A DNA stretch of 64,000 nt from Bacillota bacterium (GTDB taxonomy: Bacteria; Bacillota; Negativicutes; DSM-13327): NCBI GenBank assembly GCA_017889585.1, contig JAGFZX010000012.1, positions 1-64,000 of the forward strand, written 5' to 3'. Both the position numbers and the translations under genes were made by a program. The notes under the pieces are model-generated. The model saw only the letters and a program-made list of their open reading frames with translations. It did not search any database and was not told the DNA's origin. Shown here piece by piece: positions 43,962 through 53,181 of the stretch; within the stretch, counting starts at the first letter, position 1, and the number at the start of each line of letters is the position of its first letter.

Positions 43962-44444
43962 TTATTGCGAACTCTTAGTCCCCACCTGACGAGTAGCAGT
44001 AAAACACATGTCAGTGTCTCTTACTGCCATCAAGAGATACGGTAAAGCCTCAATTACAATCTCCTTTTTTGCCTCAGGAATCGAATGCAATACACGCTCA
44101 AAGTATTCCTCCATATTGTTATTAATTGCTTTAACCATTTCAGTCCCTTTTTCAGATAAGGTAATTTTAGTATATCGTCTGTCTTCTTTATCGGTTTGTC
44201 TTTCTACCAGTCCGGCATTAACTAAGTTTTCTACTGTCCTGCTCATGGTACTCTTATCAAGAGTAAGCAATTCTGACAATTCATTTAGCGATAAACTATG
44301 AGTTTTGCCTATTTCAACTAAAGTATGGCATTGTGCTACCGTAATACCGCAACAGGCAGCATCTGCTTTTTGTAACAATCCGACCTTTCTTACACACGTT
44401 TTTACAACTTCTCTAAAAATTCCTGCTGTGTTTAAATCTCGCAA
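43962..44444 (-). CDS. MarR-family regulator, Cys-rich
   Basis: About 160 residues with a winged helix (LNELSELLTLDKSTMSRTVE, wing KEDRRYTKITLS). Several Cys cluster before the DNA-binding part (KTCVRK, AACCGITVAQC), which could sense metal or redox state. The TTG at 44444 follows GAGGTGA and is preferred over the GTG at 44453. No target operon is adjacent. Confidence 0.83.
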   Translation of the reverse strand: MRDLNTAGIFREVVKTCVRKVGLLQKADAACCGITVAQCHTLVEIGKTHSLSLNELSELLTLDKSTMSRTVENLVNAGLVERQTDKEDRRYTKITLSEKGTEMVKAINNNMEEYFERVLHSIPEAKKEIVIEALPYLLMAVRDTDMCFTATRQVGTKSSQ

Positions 44445-44786
44445 TGAAATCACCTCGTTTTAGTCTAGTAATGATAATCTTTATTTTGATACTTTTTTTG
44501 ATAGCAGTATACTTCTATATATTCTCAACTGAATTGTAACATGAAACAATTCTAAATCGCAACTGTTTGTTTGGGCAACTCAATGTAAATCTATAGTAAT
44601 AGCAATTAAACATGGGCATTAAAAAAAGAACCTCCGGCACAAGCAATTTGCAGCATACTTGTCAGTCGTTATCACTCTTGGTTGCTGATTATGTATAACT
44701 TTTAGTGTCTTTTTGAAGATCACGCTTTAATCTTCCACCATTTCTCTGTCCTGCACCCGAAGCGCGGCATGCCCCAGTCTTGGCAA

Positions 44787-45662
44787 TCAAATGATTGCCT
44801 TCTCAACTTTTACAATTCTTTTCTTAGCATTTTTCTGTTGCAAAAAGTAACCTAAATCTTCTATATCATCCATCAGTTCAGCATAGTTTTCAGGATTTAA
44901 TGATTGTGGTCCGTCGCATTGAGCCTCAGCCGGATTAGGGTGCACCTCGATAATCAGTCCATCTGCTCCAGCAGCAACGGCCGCCATAGCCATGGGCCTT
45001 ACCATCCACCATTTGCCGGTGCCATGACTGGGATCGACAATAATAGGCAAATGGCTTAACTGTTTTACCGCAGCTATCGCACTTAAATCTAACGTATTAC
45101 GAGTATATCTTTCAAATGTACGAATACCTCGTTCACACAAGATCACATTCTTATTGCCAGCACTGATGATATATTCAGCCGCATATAGCCACTCATCAAT
45201 TGTAGCTGCCATACCACGCTTAAGCAGCACCGGCTTGGCTAACTTACCCACTTCACGTAGCAGCTGAAAGTTTTGCATGTTACGCGTACCAATCTGCAAA
45301 ACATCGGCATACTTAGCAACTAACTCTACAGAATTGACATCTATAACTTCCGTTACCACTTTTAGCCCAGTGACAGAACGTGCTTCAGCCAAATATTCGA
45401 GACCTTTCTGCTCTAGGCCCTGAAAATCATAAGGTGACGTACGGGGTTTATAGGCTCCACCCCGTAAAAATTGTGCGCCGCCCGCACGAATAATTTTTGC
45501 TGCTGAGAGTAGTTGGTCACGGCTCTCAACAGCACAGGGCCCCGCCATAATACTCCTAGATCCGCCGCCAATCTTAATGCCCTCCACATCAATCACTGTC
45601 GGTTCTGGATGAAACTCCCGGCTCACTAATTTATAGCTTGCAGTAAGATTCACATTACTCAT
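44787..45662 (-). CDS. aroF: 3-deoxy-7-phosphoheptulonate (DAHP) synthase, type I-beta
   Basis: About 291 residues. Motifs are [45 protein letters not shown] and VDPSHGTGK. It catalyses the first step of aromatic amino-acid synthesis from PEP and erythrose 4-phosphate. The N-terminal ferredoxin-like regulatory domain of allosteric members is short or missing, so feedback control probably lies in the RNA leader, which holds two T-boxes. The ATG at 45662 has AAGGAG upstream. Confidence 0.93.
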   Translation of the reverse strand: MSNVNLTASYKLVSREFHPEPTVIDVEGIKIGGGSRSIMAGPCAVESRDQLLSAAKIIRAGGAQFLRGGAYKPRTSPYDFQGLEQKGLEYLAEARSVTGLKVVTEVIDVNSVELVAKYADVLQIGTRNMQNFQLLREVGKLAKPVLLKRGMAATIDEWLYAAEYIISAGNKNVILCERGIRTFERYTRNTLDLSAIAAVKQLSHLPIIVDPSHGTGKWWMVRPMAMAAVAAGADGLIIEVHPNPAEAQCDGPQSLNPENYAELMDDIEDLGYFLQQKNAKKRIVKVEKAII

Positions 45663-45819
45663 AATCAGCATCTCCTTATTGTTTTCTATTTTCGGTAAAG
45701 ACCATTATATTTATAAACAGTCTATCGGATACTTTCCAAAACCTTTGAACCATAGATTTTTTTGTTGAATAGCCGTAATTGAGGCTTGAATCGTTTTATC
45801 GTTTATTCTGTCTCCAAAT

Positions 45820-46105
45820 TAAAAAGAATCATTTCACTCCCACTGAAGGGGCGAAATGATTCGCGGTACCACCCTAATTTGAAAAGCACTCAACTTTTCC
45901 TCTTTTCAAGTACGAGACAAAACAGTCCGATACCCTAGCCTGCTAACGGTGGCAGCCGTTTCCTCCTACTGACAAATGCGTTCGGGGAACACTCACAGGT
46001 CCATTCAAAATATTCTTTAGTCCGGTCATCGCACCTCCGAAATCACTCGGTTACCGGCTCGCTGTTCTAAAGTTTATATTTTTACTCATCCTGATCACAG
46101 TTTTA
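45820..46105 (-). promoter_or_regulatory. T-box riboswitch 1 (gene-proximal), tryptophan specifier
   Basis: On the minus strand the antiterminator sequence GGGTGGTACCGCG is at about 45861-45873, followed by a hairpin (AATCATTTCG paired with CGAAATGATT-like arms) and TTTTT. Stem I has the usual terminal-loop words. The specifier loop reads GAATGGACCTG, consistent with UGG (Trp) followed by ACC. It lies about 160 bases before aroF. Confidence 0.9.
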
Positions 46106-46151
46106 TTGTTTCACTTGTAAGTCTTGCAAAATTTTCTACACATTGGGCAAA

Positions 46152-46432
46152 TAAAAAAATCATTTCACTCCTACTGAAGGGGCGAAATGATCCGCGGTAC
46201 CACCCTAATTTGAAAAGCACTCAGCTTTTCTACTTTTCAAGTACGGGACAAAACAGTCCGATACTCTAGCCTGTTAACAGTGGCAACCGTTCCCTCCTAC
46301 TAACAAATGCGTTCGGGGAACACTCACAGGTCCATTCAAAATGTTCTTAGGTCCGGTCATCACACCTCCGAAGTCACTCGGTCACCGGCTCGCTGTTCCA
46401 AAGTTTACAAATTTACTCGTCCTGATCACAGT
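46152..46432 (-). promoter_or_regulatory. T-box riboswitch 2 (promoter-proximal), tryptophan specifier
   Basis: Nearly the same sequence as T-box 1, with GGGTGGTACCGCG at about 46193-46205, its own terminator hairpin and T-run, and the same GAATGGACCTG specifier. The two are about 46 bases apart, so transcription must pass two terminators before aroF. Confidence 0.9.
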
Positions 46433-46458
46433 TTTATGCAACCTATATAATTATTTTC

Positions 46459-46487
46459 AGTGTATACCTTCTTTTCGTCATTGTCAA
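46459..46487 (-). promoter_or_regulatory. Promoter of the T-box/aroF transcript
   Basis: TTGACA (46482-46487 reverse strand), 17 bases, TACACT (46459-46464). It lies about 30 bases before T-box 2. Confidence 0.55.
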
Positions 46488-46528
46488 ATTATTTCTGTCA
46501 AGTTGTAAATAGCTGAATGAAAAAATAG

Positions 46529-46550
46529 GGCTCTAATGCATAATTTTCAC
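46529..46550 (+). mobile_element. IS6-like terminal inverted repeat, solo
   Basis: GGCTCTAATGCATAATTTTC, close to the end at 22235. Confidence 0.45.
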
Positions 46551-46700
46551 ATAGTCAAAAAACACTCGATCTTTCAGCAGAATTCATGCTGAGTAAACCC
46601 CACGAAGCCCTGATACTACTAACTATTTCGTTCTATTGAACAAACGCACTCAACATCTGTACCATCCAGCAGGCGAGGGAGGCAACGAAATCACCCGCAG

Positions 46701-47486
46701 TCACTCTAGTAGCTGGGATAGAGTAACCGCCTGCAGCCCCTTAGCGTGGATGGCTTCAATGATCAGTGGCAACGCCTTCACAGTCTGTCGGCGATCGCCA
46801 CCGCCATCATGAAGTAACACAATAGCACCCGGTCGGATTTCTGCAGCCACGCGCCGGGCTATAATCTCAGCAGGCGGCTGCTCCCAGTCTTTGGGTACGA
46901 TCGACCAAAGAACCACATCCATATTGTTGTCCCGGCAAGCCTGAAAGTAAGCAGCATCAAAATAACCATAGGGTGGTCGAAAGTAATGGATCTTCTTCCC
47001 ACTAATCTGCTCTAGTAATTGCGCCTCCCCTAACACCTCCTGCCTTAACCTCTGACTGTCAACTTTGGGTGCTTCGGGATGATTCATTGTGTGATTAGCC
47101 ACCTCATGACCCTGCTCTATAACCATGCGCACCACTTTGGGATACTGCTGAGCCATCTCCCCCACCATAAAAAACGTCGCCCTCACATGGTACTTGTCCA
47201 ACACGGCTAGAATTTGCGGTGTATATTCCGGATTAGGACCGTCGTCAAAAGTAAGAGCGATCTGATCCTTCCTTTCCGATCCGATCCAAAATATCCTTCC
47301 CGCCATCACTTGGGTCTCTGTTTTTGAATCAGGAACGGGGATAATAGACTGAACTTCAACTGGAACTGCCATGATTGTGACAGCTTCGTCCAGAGTAGTA
47401 AAGTTCATATTGGCCGCTGTATATACCATACCAGCCGCCAATATGTACAAGAAAATTAAATTCATAATACATCTCCGCTTAAGCAT
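46701..47486 (-). CDS. Polysaccharide deacetylase (NodB/PgdA family)
   Basis: About 261 residues with an N-terminal membrane anchor (MNLIFLYILAAGMVY). The five catalytic motifs are TFDDGP, NHTMNHPE, RPPYGYFD, VPKDW and LLHDGGGD. A spacer of about 50 residues separates anchor and enzyme domain. Likely deacetylates peptidoglycan or another envelope glycan. GGAGG lies five bases before the ATG at 47486. Confidence 0.9.
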   Translation of the reverse strand: MLKRRCIMNLIFLYILAAGMVYTAANMNFTTLDEAVTIMAVPVEVQSIIPVPDSKTETQVMAGRIFWIGSERKDQIALTFDDGPNPEYTPQILAVLDKYHVRATFFMVGEMAQQYPKVVRMVIEQGHEVANHTMNHPEAPKVDSQRLRQEVLGEAQLLEQISGKKIHYFRPPYGYFDAAYFQACRDNNMDVVLWSIVPKDWEQPPAEIIARRVAAEIRPGAIVLLHDGGGDRRQTVKALPLIIEAIHAKGLQAVTLSQLLE

Positions 47487-47536
47487 CCTTTCCTCCTTCT
47501 TGGATAGCCTAGGCAAAAATCACCCGTTCTTTCTTT

Positions 47537-47665
47537 GGTTTTGGTGCAAAAATTAAAGCCATGCTAAAATTTCACCAAACACTTGAAAATTGAGATAGAG
47601 AGAATGTCACCAAAATTACTTAAATGAAAATATTTCCAATCACAAATTATACTGTTGTATAAACC
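47537..47665 (+). mobile_element. IS6-family element relic, left end and transposase start
   Basis: Terminal repeat GGTTTTGGTGCAAAAATT, then a start MSPKLLK, a stop, and KYFQSQIILLYK, matching the N-terminus of the IS6-type transposase at 57.5 kb. The rest is lost. Confidence 0.6.
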
Positions 47666-47813
47666 TTATAAGCCACATATCTCTCCATCCAGAAGAACAT
47701 ATCATATAAATTGCAGGCATATCGTTTTAATACAATCTTCCATAGTTTTTATCAAATTCCTCCCCCAATTCTGTATATTTGTATATTTTTGCATAACAAT
47801 ACGATACCTCTCC

Positions 47814-48022
47814 CATAAAAAAATCCACCTAGACCAAAGTCTAGGCAAACATATAACACACATATGAGATTTCCATAGAACTCACGACCTTTTGAAATCA
47901 GCCTACTTCTGCTCTATAAACGCAATCAGCTCAACATGTGTTGTGATAGAAAGACAATACTACTACGTGAAATAGGAGTTTTGTGTAAAAGTTCGGTATC
48001 CTAAAATGAGGGTGCCAACTTC
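47814..48022 (-). ncRNA. Interspersed repeat family 2, copy B: candidate structured RNA
   Basis: Best match to copy A. On the minus strand it runs from TTGGCACCCTCATTTTAGGA through ATTTCACGTAGTAGTATTG to a CCTAGAC/GTCTAGG hairpin (47828-47845) and a run of seven Ts (reverse strand of 47817-47823). It begins about 130 bases downstream of emrB. No ORF. Confidence 0.5.
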
Positions 48023-48124
48023 TATTATGGGAATAAACCTTTACTCAGAATTATTATGCACTTGATGATGATTCCATCCATGGTTGTATCAAAAAAAACA
48101 TCGGCGGATTCACATGAGAATTGA

Positions 48125-48140
48125 TAATTTCGCACCAAAC
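48125..48140 (-). mobile_element. IS6-like terminal inverted repeat fragment
   Basis: Minus strand GTTTGGTGCGAAATTA, like the other solo ends but shorter. Confidence 0.35.
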
Positions 48141-48155
48141 TTTGAATATGATAAT

Positions 48156-49721
48156 TTAATGTGACACAATGGAAGCACTTTTTTTCTGCAGCCTATTGCC
48201 TGGCATAAACAAAGCAACTACGGCTAAAATCACCAATATGATGGCCATGAAGTTGTAAACATCTCTGTAGGCAAGAATACTGGCCTGATGGAGAAGTTCT
48301 TTATAAATCTGCCCCATAGCTGATGTTGCTGCTTGTGATGCGGGTATGCCCAAGTCTATCATTGCCTTTGTGTAAGTCGAAAGAGCACTATGATATCCAG
48401 CATCGCTATTTGTCAAATGCTGTACTAGATTCGCTTGCTGTATTTGCTGATTATGAGCAAGAAGACTTGTGACAAGTGCGATGCCAATACTACCACCAAG
48501 ATTTCGCATTAGAGAAATAATCGCAGAGGCATTGCTGCTCTTTTCTGGTGAGATTTTCGAGAAGGCGAGGGTACTAGCAGGCACGAATAAAAATGGTAAG
48601 CCGATCATCTGCAAGATACGTACGAAGACGAAGGTATTGTAATCAGTCTGTGGTGTCACAAGCCCGGTTGCCCATAGACCAAGAGCGGTCATCAGCATGC
48701 CGAAAGAAATTAGATATCGGGCCTGAATTTTATTTACCAATCTTCCAGCAATAGGCATTACAAAGAGAACAGCTATCCCACTTGGCGAAAGTACAAGCCC
48801 AGACAAAGTGGCGTTATATCCGAAGTTTGATTGAACCAACATGGGTAATAGCGTGGAACTTGAATATAGAGCAAAGCCGACAAAGAACATCATTATGCAC
48901 GGCATGGCGAAGCTGGGAATAGCAAAGAGTTTCAGATCGACTACCGGATTTTTTTGCCCCAATAACCAAAAGATTGCCAAAGCGAGGCCAGCGACACTGA
49001 TAAAGGTAAAAGCCATGATAAAATAACTGTCCATCCAATCTTCCTGTTGCCCTTTATCCAGAACGATTTGTAGCGCTCCGAGTCCTAGGGCGACTAAACT
49101 AAGGCCAATATAATCGATAGAGCCGATTTTTCGTTTTTGCGCACTGGGCGGATCCTGGACCAGAACCTTGACCAAAAAGGCAGCTAATAGGCCGACAGGT
49201 ACGTTCATGAAAAAAATCCAGCGCCAACTAAAATTATCAGTAATATAGCCGCCTAGAGTCGGCCCTAGTATAGGCGCTAATACCGTCGTTATACCTGTGA
49301 TAGCAAATGCCATCCCCAATTTTTCGGCAGGAAAGCTATCTTTAATGATGGCCTGCTGAGTGGGTTGCAAACCACCGCCTGCTAGTCCCTGCAATAATCG
49401 GAATACAATCAGCATAGGTAGCGAATTCGCAATACCACACATAAACGAGGTCAAGGTAAATCCTAAAATACAAACAATAAAAAAGTTCTTGCGCCCCATG
49501 AGAGCCGACAACCAGCCAGAAAGGGGAAGAACGATACCATTGGCCACCAGATAGGAGGTCAAAACCCATGTGCTTTCCTCCGAACTAGCACCGATCGACC
49601 CAGAAATTTGCGAAAGTGCAACATTGGCAATCGTTGTGTCTAACACTTCCATGAAAGCGGCAAGACTGACTACAATAGATACGAGAAATGGATTGGATGG
49701 TTTTAGTGTAGCGTCACTCAT
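48156..49721 (-). CDS. emrB: EmrB/DHA2-type multidrug MFS transporter
   Basis: 521 residues with fourteen predicted membrane helices (DHA2 topology). Signatures are AFMEVLDTTIANVALSQISG in helix 1 and LQGLAGGGLQPTQQAII with GPTLGGYI. It pumps hydrophobic drugs with EmrA. Its start overlaps the emrA end by eight bases, so the two are co-translated. Expression is probably controlled by the TetR-family protein encoded upstream. Confidence 0.92.
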   Translation of the reverse strand: MSDATLKPSNPFLVSIVVSLAAFMEVLDTTIANVALSQISGSIGASSEESTWVLTSYLVANGIVLPLSGWLSALMGRKNFFIVCILGFTLTSFMCGIANSLPMLIVFRLLQGLAGGGLQPTQQAIIKDSFPAEKLGMAFAITGITTVLAPILGPTLGGYITDNFSWRWIFFMNVPVGLLAAFLVKVLVQDPPSAQKRKIGSIDYIGLSLVALGLGALQIVLDKGQQEDWMDSYFIMAFTFISVAGLALAIFWLLGQKNPVVDLKLFAIPSFAMPCIMMFFVGFALYSSSTLLPMLVQSNFGYNATLSGLVLSPSGIAVLFVMPIAGRLVNKIQARYLISFGMLMTALGLWATGLVTPQTDYNTFVFVRILQMIGLPFLFVPASTLAFSKISPEKSSNASAIISLMRNLGGSIGIALVTSLLAHNQQIQQANLVQHLTNSDAGYHSALSTYTKAMIDLGIPASQAATSAMGQIYKELLHQASILAYRDVYNFMAIILVILAVVALFMPGNRLQKKSASIVSH

Positions 49722-50772
49722 GTTTCACGCCTGCTCCGACCGTATGCACTGTTGGAGTAACTGACATGCCAGGCCCTAGGTGAATGGATTCATCGGGCAG
49801 ACTATCAAACACAATTTTTACAGGAACACGCTGCACAATCTTGACAAAGTTACCAGTAGCATTTTCTGCCGGAAAGAGAGAAAAGTGCCCTCCTGTTCCA
49901 GCTTGCATGCTGTCTACTTTACCGCTTAGCTTTACATTAGGGAAGGCGTCAATCCTTATATCGACAGCTTGACCGGGCTGCAGATGTTCTAGCTGTGTTT
50001 CTTTGAAATTGGCAATGATCCATAATTCCGTGCCGACCAGCGAGGACAGTTGTTGGCCTGCTTGCACATAATTGCCGATTTCCACGCTACGCTTAGTAAT
50101 ACGACCATCAATAGGGGCAATGATTTTGGTATTGGCCAAATCATTTTCAGCTTGCACAAGATCGACTTCAGCCTGTTTGACCTGAGCCTGCAATTGTTCA
50201 CTTGTATCTTTTGCCGCTGCGATCACGCTAGTTGCCGTATTGGCGGAACGGAGATCAGCGCGCATCTTGTTTAGAGTAGAACGTGACGATCTTTCTGTTG
50301 CGATCGCCTGATCAAGTTGCTGCTCAGAACAGGCTCCAGCATTGAAGAGACTTTCCATGCGTTGCATATCACTTAATGATTTTTCCCAAGTAGCTTTAGC
50401 AGATGCAACCTGAGCTTGTGCTCCATCAATCGTGGATGGAGCGGAGACCGCGGTTGTTTCTAGGTTGCGATGTGAAGCATTAGCCGCCGCTTGAGCAGCT
50501 GCTAATGTAGCCTTGGCGCGATCTCGACGAATGAGATAATCGGTTGGATCAATTTCTAGCAAAACTTCGCCTGCCTTAACTAGTTGATTATCTTGCATAT
50601 GTAAGTTTTTCACATAACCTTGTACTTTCGGGCTTATAACTACAGTTCGGCCATCAATAGCAGCATTATCGGTTGATATTTCGCCGCGTTGCAAATAATA
50701 ATAAGTCCCGACTCCGCCAAGAATGAACAAAAAAACAATGAAGATTTTAATAAATTTTGCAGTAATTTTCAT
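49714..50772 (-). CDS. emrA: EmrA/HlyD-family membrane fusion protein
   Basis: 352 residues. One N-terminal membrane helix (FIKIFIVFLFILGGVGTYYY), a lipoyl/barrel-sandwich half (VSTDNAAIDGR-like start, VKAGEVLLEIDPTDY), an alpha-helical hairpin rich in Ala/Gln (about residues 80-200), and the second barrel half (IDGRITKRSVEIGNYVQAGQ). It links EmrB to an outer-membrane exit, consistent with a diderm envelope. AAAGGGTGG lies upstream of the ATG. Confidence 0.9.
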   Translation of the reverse strand: MKITAKFIKIFIVFLFILGGVGTYYYLQRGEISTDNAAIDGRTVVISPKVQGYVKNLHMQDNQLVKAGEVLLEIDPTDYLIRRDRAKATLAAAQAAANASHRNLETTAVSAPSTIDGAQAQVASAKATWEKSLSDMQRMESLFNAGACSEQQLDQAIATERSSRSTLNKMRADLRSANTATSVIAAAKDTSEQLQAQVKQAEVDLVQAENDLANTKIIAPIDGRITKRSVEIGNYVQAGQQLSSLVGTELWIIANFKETQLEHLQPGQAVDIRIDAFPNVKLSGKVDSMQAGTGGHFSLFPAENATGNFVKIVQRVPVKIVFDSLPDESIHLGPGMSVTPTVHTVGAGVKHE

Positions 50773-50828
50773 ATTACCACCCTTTCATAAGTGTTGAAGT
50801 TAGTCTTCTATATGAGCTATTTTCAACA

Positions 50829-50854
50829 TTTTCAAACAAATACTTGTTTGAAAA
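50829..50854. promoter_or_regulatory. TetR operator upstream of emrAB
   Basis: Arms TTTTCAAACAA (50829-50839) and TTGTTTGAAAA (50844-50854) are exact reverse complements. The AAACAA/TTGTTT core is shared with the palindrome at the tetR promoter. Confidence 0.65.
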
Positions 50855-50953
50855 CTGATAAAAATTAGCTTATCCTCCGGTATTACATTTTCAGGAATGT
50901 AATATCTTTTGTCTTGTAGTTTGCATCGATGAAAGCTGAAAAAAGACTTATCT

Positions 50954-51556
50954 CTATGCTTTATTTATAATACCATGTAGATAAATATGAAAGGCATGAG
51001 TCGTATATTGGGCATTAGCATCTTCCGTTAAAGGAGTAAATTTTTGAATAAGAGGTTTAGTGATAAAATAAAAATTTAGTATTCCAGCCAGAGAAATTGC
51101 TGCATAAGCGATGTTCAAGTCAGGTTGAACATCACCATTATCAATGCCTTCCTGCAAGGTACTGCGCAGAAACTGGTACACTTGAGAAAGATGCTTCTCA
51201 ATAACAGGTCCGCCGTAACCCGTAGGATTGGTCACTTCGCTACTTATGAACCTGGCTAAAAAAGGTCGCTGAGCATGGATGTACGCAATCTGATCAGCAT
51301 AGAATGTTAGTCTTTCAATAGGAGAGAGAGAATTATTGTTCTTCGCGACTTGCAATGCTTGCATTATCGGCGTGAATTGTTCTTCCAGCACCGCCTGATA
51401 AAGCCCTTCTTTGCCGTTGAAATGATAGGAAATAGCAGATACATTAGTTTGGGCGCTATCAGTTACTTCACGAACAGATACTGAGGAAAACCCTTTGGTA
51501 GCAAACAGTGGTGTTGCGATTTCAATTAGTTTTAATTGAGTATCGGTTTTCATCAT
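50954..51556 (-). CDS. TetR-family regulator of emrAB (CerR-like C-terminal domain)
   Basis: 200 residues. The N-terminal helix-turn-helix (FSSVSVREVTDSAQTNVSAI, then SYHFNGKEGLY) is TetR type; the C-terminal part (RFISSEVTNPTGYGGPVIEK) resembles the YbiH/CerR subgroup. AAGGAG lies upstream of the double ATG. Palindromes at its own promoter and before emrA indicate autorepression and control of the pump. Confidence 0.88.
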   Translation of the reverse strand: MMKTDTQLKLIEIATPLFATKGFSSVSVREVTDSAQTNVSAISYHFNGKEGLYQAVLEEQFTPIMQALQVAKNNNSLSPIERLTFYADQIAYIHAQRPFLARFISSEVTNPTGYGGPVIEKHLSQVYQFLRSTLQEGIDNGDVQPDLNIAYAAISLAGILNFYFITKPLIQKFTPLTEDANAQYTTHAFHIYLHGIINKA

Positions 51557-51593
51557 AACAAACTCCTTATTTAGATTGAATTGTCTTATTTAA

Positions 51594-51633
51594 TTAGCAT
51601 AATTAAAACAAATGTTTGTTTTAATTATGCTAA
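51594..51633. promoter_or_regulatory. 40-bp palindrome at the tetR promoter
   Basis: Arms TTAGCATAATTAAAACAAA (51594-51612) and its exact reverse complement (51615-51633) around two bases. It lies 37 bases before the regulator start. Confidence 0.7.
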
Positions 51634-51713
51634 CACGAGTAGTATATATTGTCAAGTTTTACTATCTAGATTACTTAAGCTAGTATTGAAGGTTCTAGTC
51701 TATCTTCATTCTG

Positions 51714-52475
51714 CTACCATTCAATTACTTCTCCTTGAATTGCGATTTTAAACCCGGCCCCCTTGATACGATCTGTGTATTGGTCAATATTGTCACTGTA
51801 GTGAATAACATGAATTTTACCACGTTGTTCTAGAGGATATAAATCCTTCATTTGTTCTAAGCTTGGGTGGGCAGGAGTTGGAGTGCTACCAGTATGGCAG
51901 TCATGAAATACTGCTACCGTTTCTGGGTTGGCTACCAGCCTCCCTAATTCCGACTTCTCGATAGGCCCAATATCTCCTGTGAATACCACACGTATTGCCT
52001 TATTATCTCTCCCTTTCTGTCGAATACTAATCATGTAGTTGCTGGTTACTTGGGCATGCAAGCCAATAGTTGAATAATATTCTAGCTGATATTGAGCATC
52101 TCCTGTATTATTAATTACAATTGGATTCTCAACTGTTGTTACATTTAAATAGTCTGCTGGCTTAGCGCCGTGTAAAGCAAAGAGGCTTGCAAGCAGGGGA
52201 ACTTGGTCTGGCATAGCATATATCGTAGGTCGATATTGATACATATAACGACACCGTTGAGAAAATTCCTCTAGACCGCCAACATGATCGGAATGAAAAT
52301 GAGTTAGCACAACTGCATTTATGTCTTGAGCAGTATATCCTGCCGCTAACAAACTGTAACGTATAGTAGTACCAATATCTATTAACAATCGACATTCCGG
52401 AATTTCCACTAAATAATTGGTGTGATAAAATCGATCAGTAAAAGCCCCTCCAACGCCTAACGGTATTACGCGCAT
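51714..52475 (-). CDS. MBL-fold metal-dependent hydrolase
   Basis: 253 residues. THFHSDHVGG carries the HxHxDH metal motif, FTGDIG and HDCHTG supply later ligands, and VIHYSDN the last His. The family includes ribonuclease Z-like and lactonase-like enzymes; the substrate cannot be told. AGGAGGA lies before the ATG. It stands alone between the tetR gene and a repeat. Confidence 0.82.
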   Translation of the reverse strand: MRVIPLGVGGAFTDRFYHTNYLVEIPECRLLIDIGTTIRYSLLAAGYTAQDINAVVLTHFHSDHVGGLEEFSQRCRYMYQYRPTIYAMPDQVPLLASLFALHGAKPADYLNVTTVENPIVINNTGDAQYQLEYYSTIGLHAQVTSNYMISIRQKGRDNKAIRVVFTGDIGPIEKSELGRLVANPETVAVFHDCHTGSTPTPAHPSLEQMKDLYPLEQRGKIHVIHYSDNIDQYTDRIKGAGFKIAIQGEVIEW

Positions 52476-52499
52476 AATATTGATCCTCCTTAATTACTT

Positions 52500-52880
52500 G
52501 CTCTCGAATCGTGGTATTAATGCCACCTTGATAATATCATAGCCTTTCCATACAACAATTAAACACTATTCTCACTTATTGAACGTACTGTTGCTTTCTG
52601 AATTCTAAACCAAAAAAATAAAGCCATGCAGATGATTATAAGGGACAGGTCAAAGAAAATTTAATCTGTCATGATTAATCGAGATTGGCGAAAGAATCCA
52701 CCTATATACCGCTAAATGAGTTCTATTGATTCTCATAATTTTTGTCCTTAGCGTGGTTTCTATACAAGTTGAATAATTTAACGCCAATTGATCCACTGCT
52801 ATAATAATGTGTTATCTAGAAGTCGATTTTCTAAATTCGTGCAAGCGTATATTTTCGCCTATAGCTACCGTCCCCTGAAC
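52500..52880. other. Intergenic stretch, nothing recognised
   Basis: AT-rich, without ORF, hairpin with U-tract, or recognisable relic, upstream of the MBL hydrolase gene. Confidence 0.35.
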
Positions 52881-53082
52881 AAAAATTCGCCTAGACCAGG
52901 ACGTCTAGGCGAAGATAGAACATACTTATAAAATTCTATAAATCCACAAAAGCCTTATAAATTTGAGCTATCTCTGCTCTATCAGCACCACACACTCCAC
53001 TTTTTGATAGCTAAACGATACTAATATGCGAAATAGATATTTCGCGTGGTGATTCAACATATTTGAGCTAAGGGTGTAGCCC
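52881..53082 (-). ncRNA. Interspersed repeat family 2, copy C: candidate structured RNA
   Basis: Diverged third copy. The terminal hairpin is the strongest of the three: an 11-bp perfect stem TTCGCCTAGAC/GTCTAGGCGAA (52886-52896 with 52903-52913) with TTTTT following on the minus strand. The central part keeps the CTCTGCTCTAT, GATACTAATATGCGAAATAG and AAGGGTG words. It begins 100 bases downstream of the outer-membrane protein gene. Confidence 0.45.
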
Positions 53083-53181
53083 CAATTTTAAAGTTTTACG
53101 ATTAAACCCAATTTATCTAAAGCGACATAGTTCTTATTTAGGCTTCCAGCCCTTTTATTCTAGGCCTGCCTGTCCCATTAT

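Noticed and set aside
45820-46432. The two near-identical blocks as an IS or assembly duplication
   Set aside because: Each is a complete T-box with conserved antiterminator and specifier; tandem T-boxes are a known arrangement, and the copies differ at many positions.
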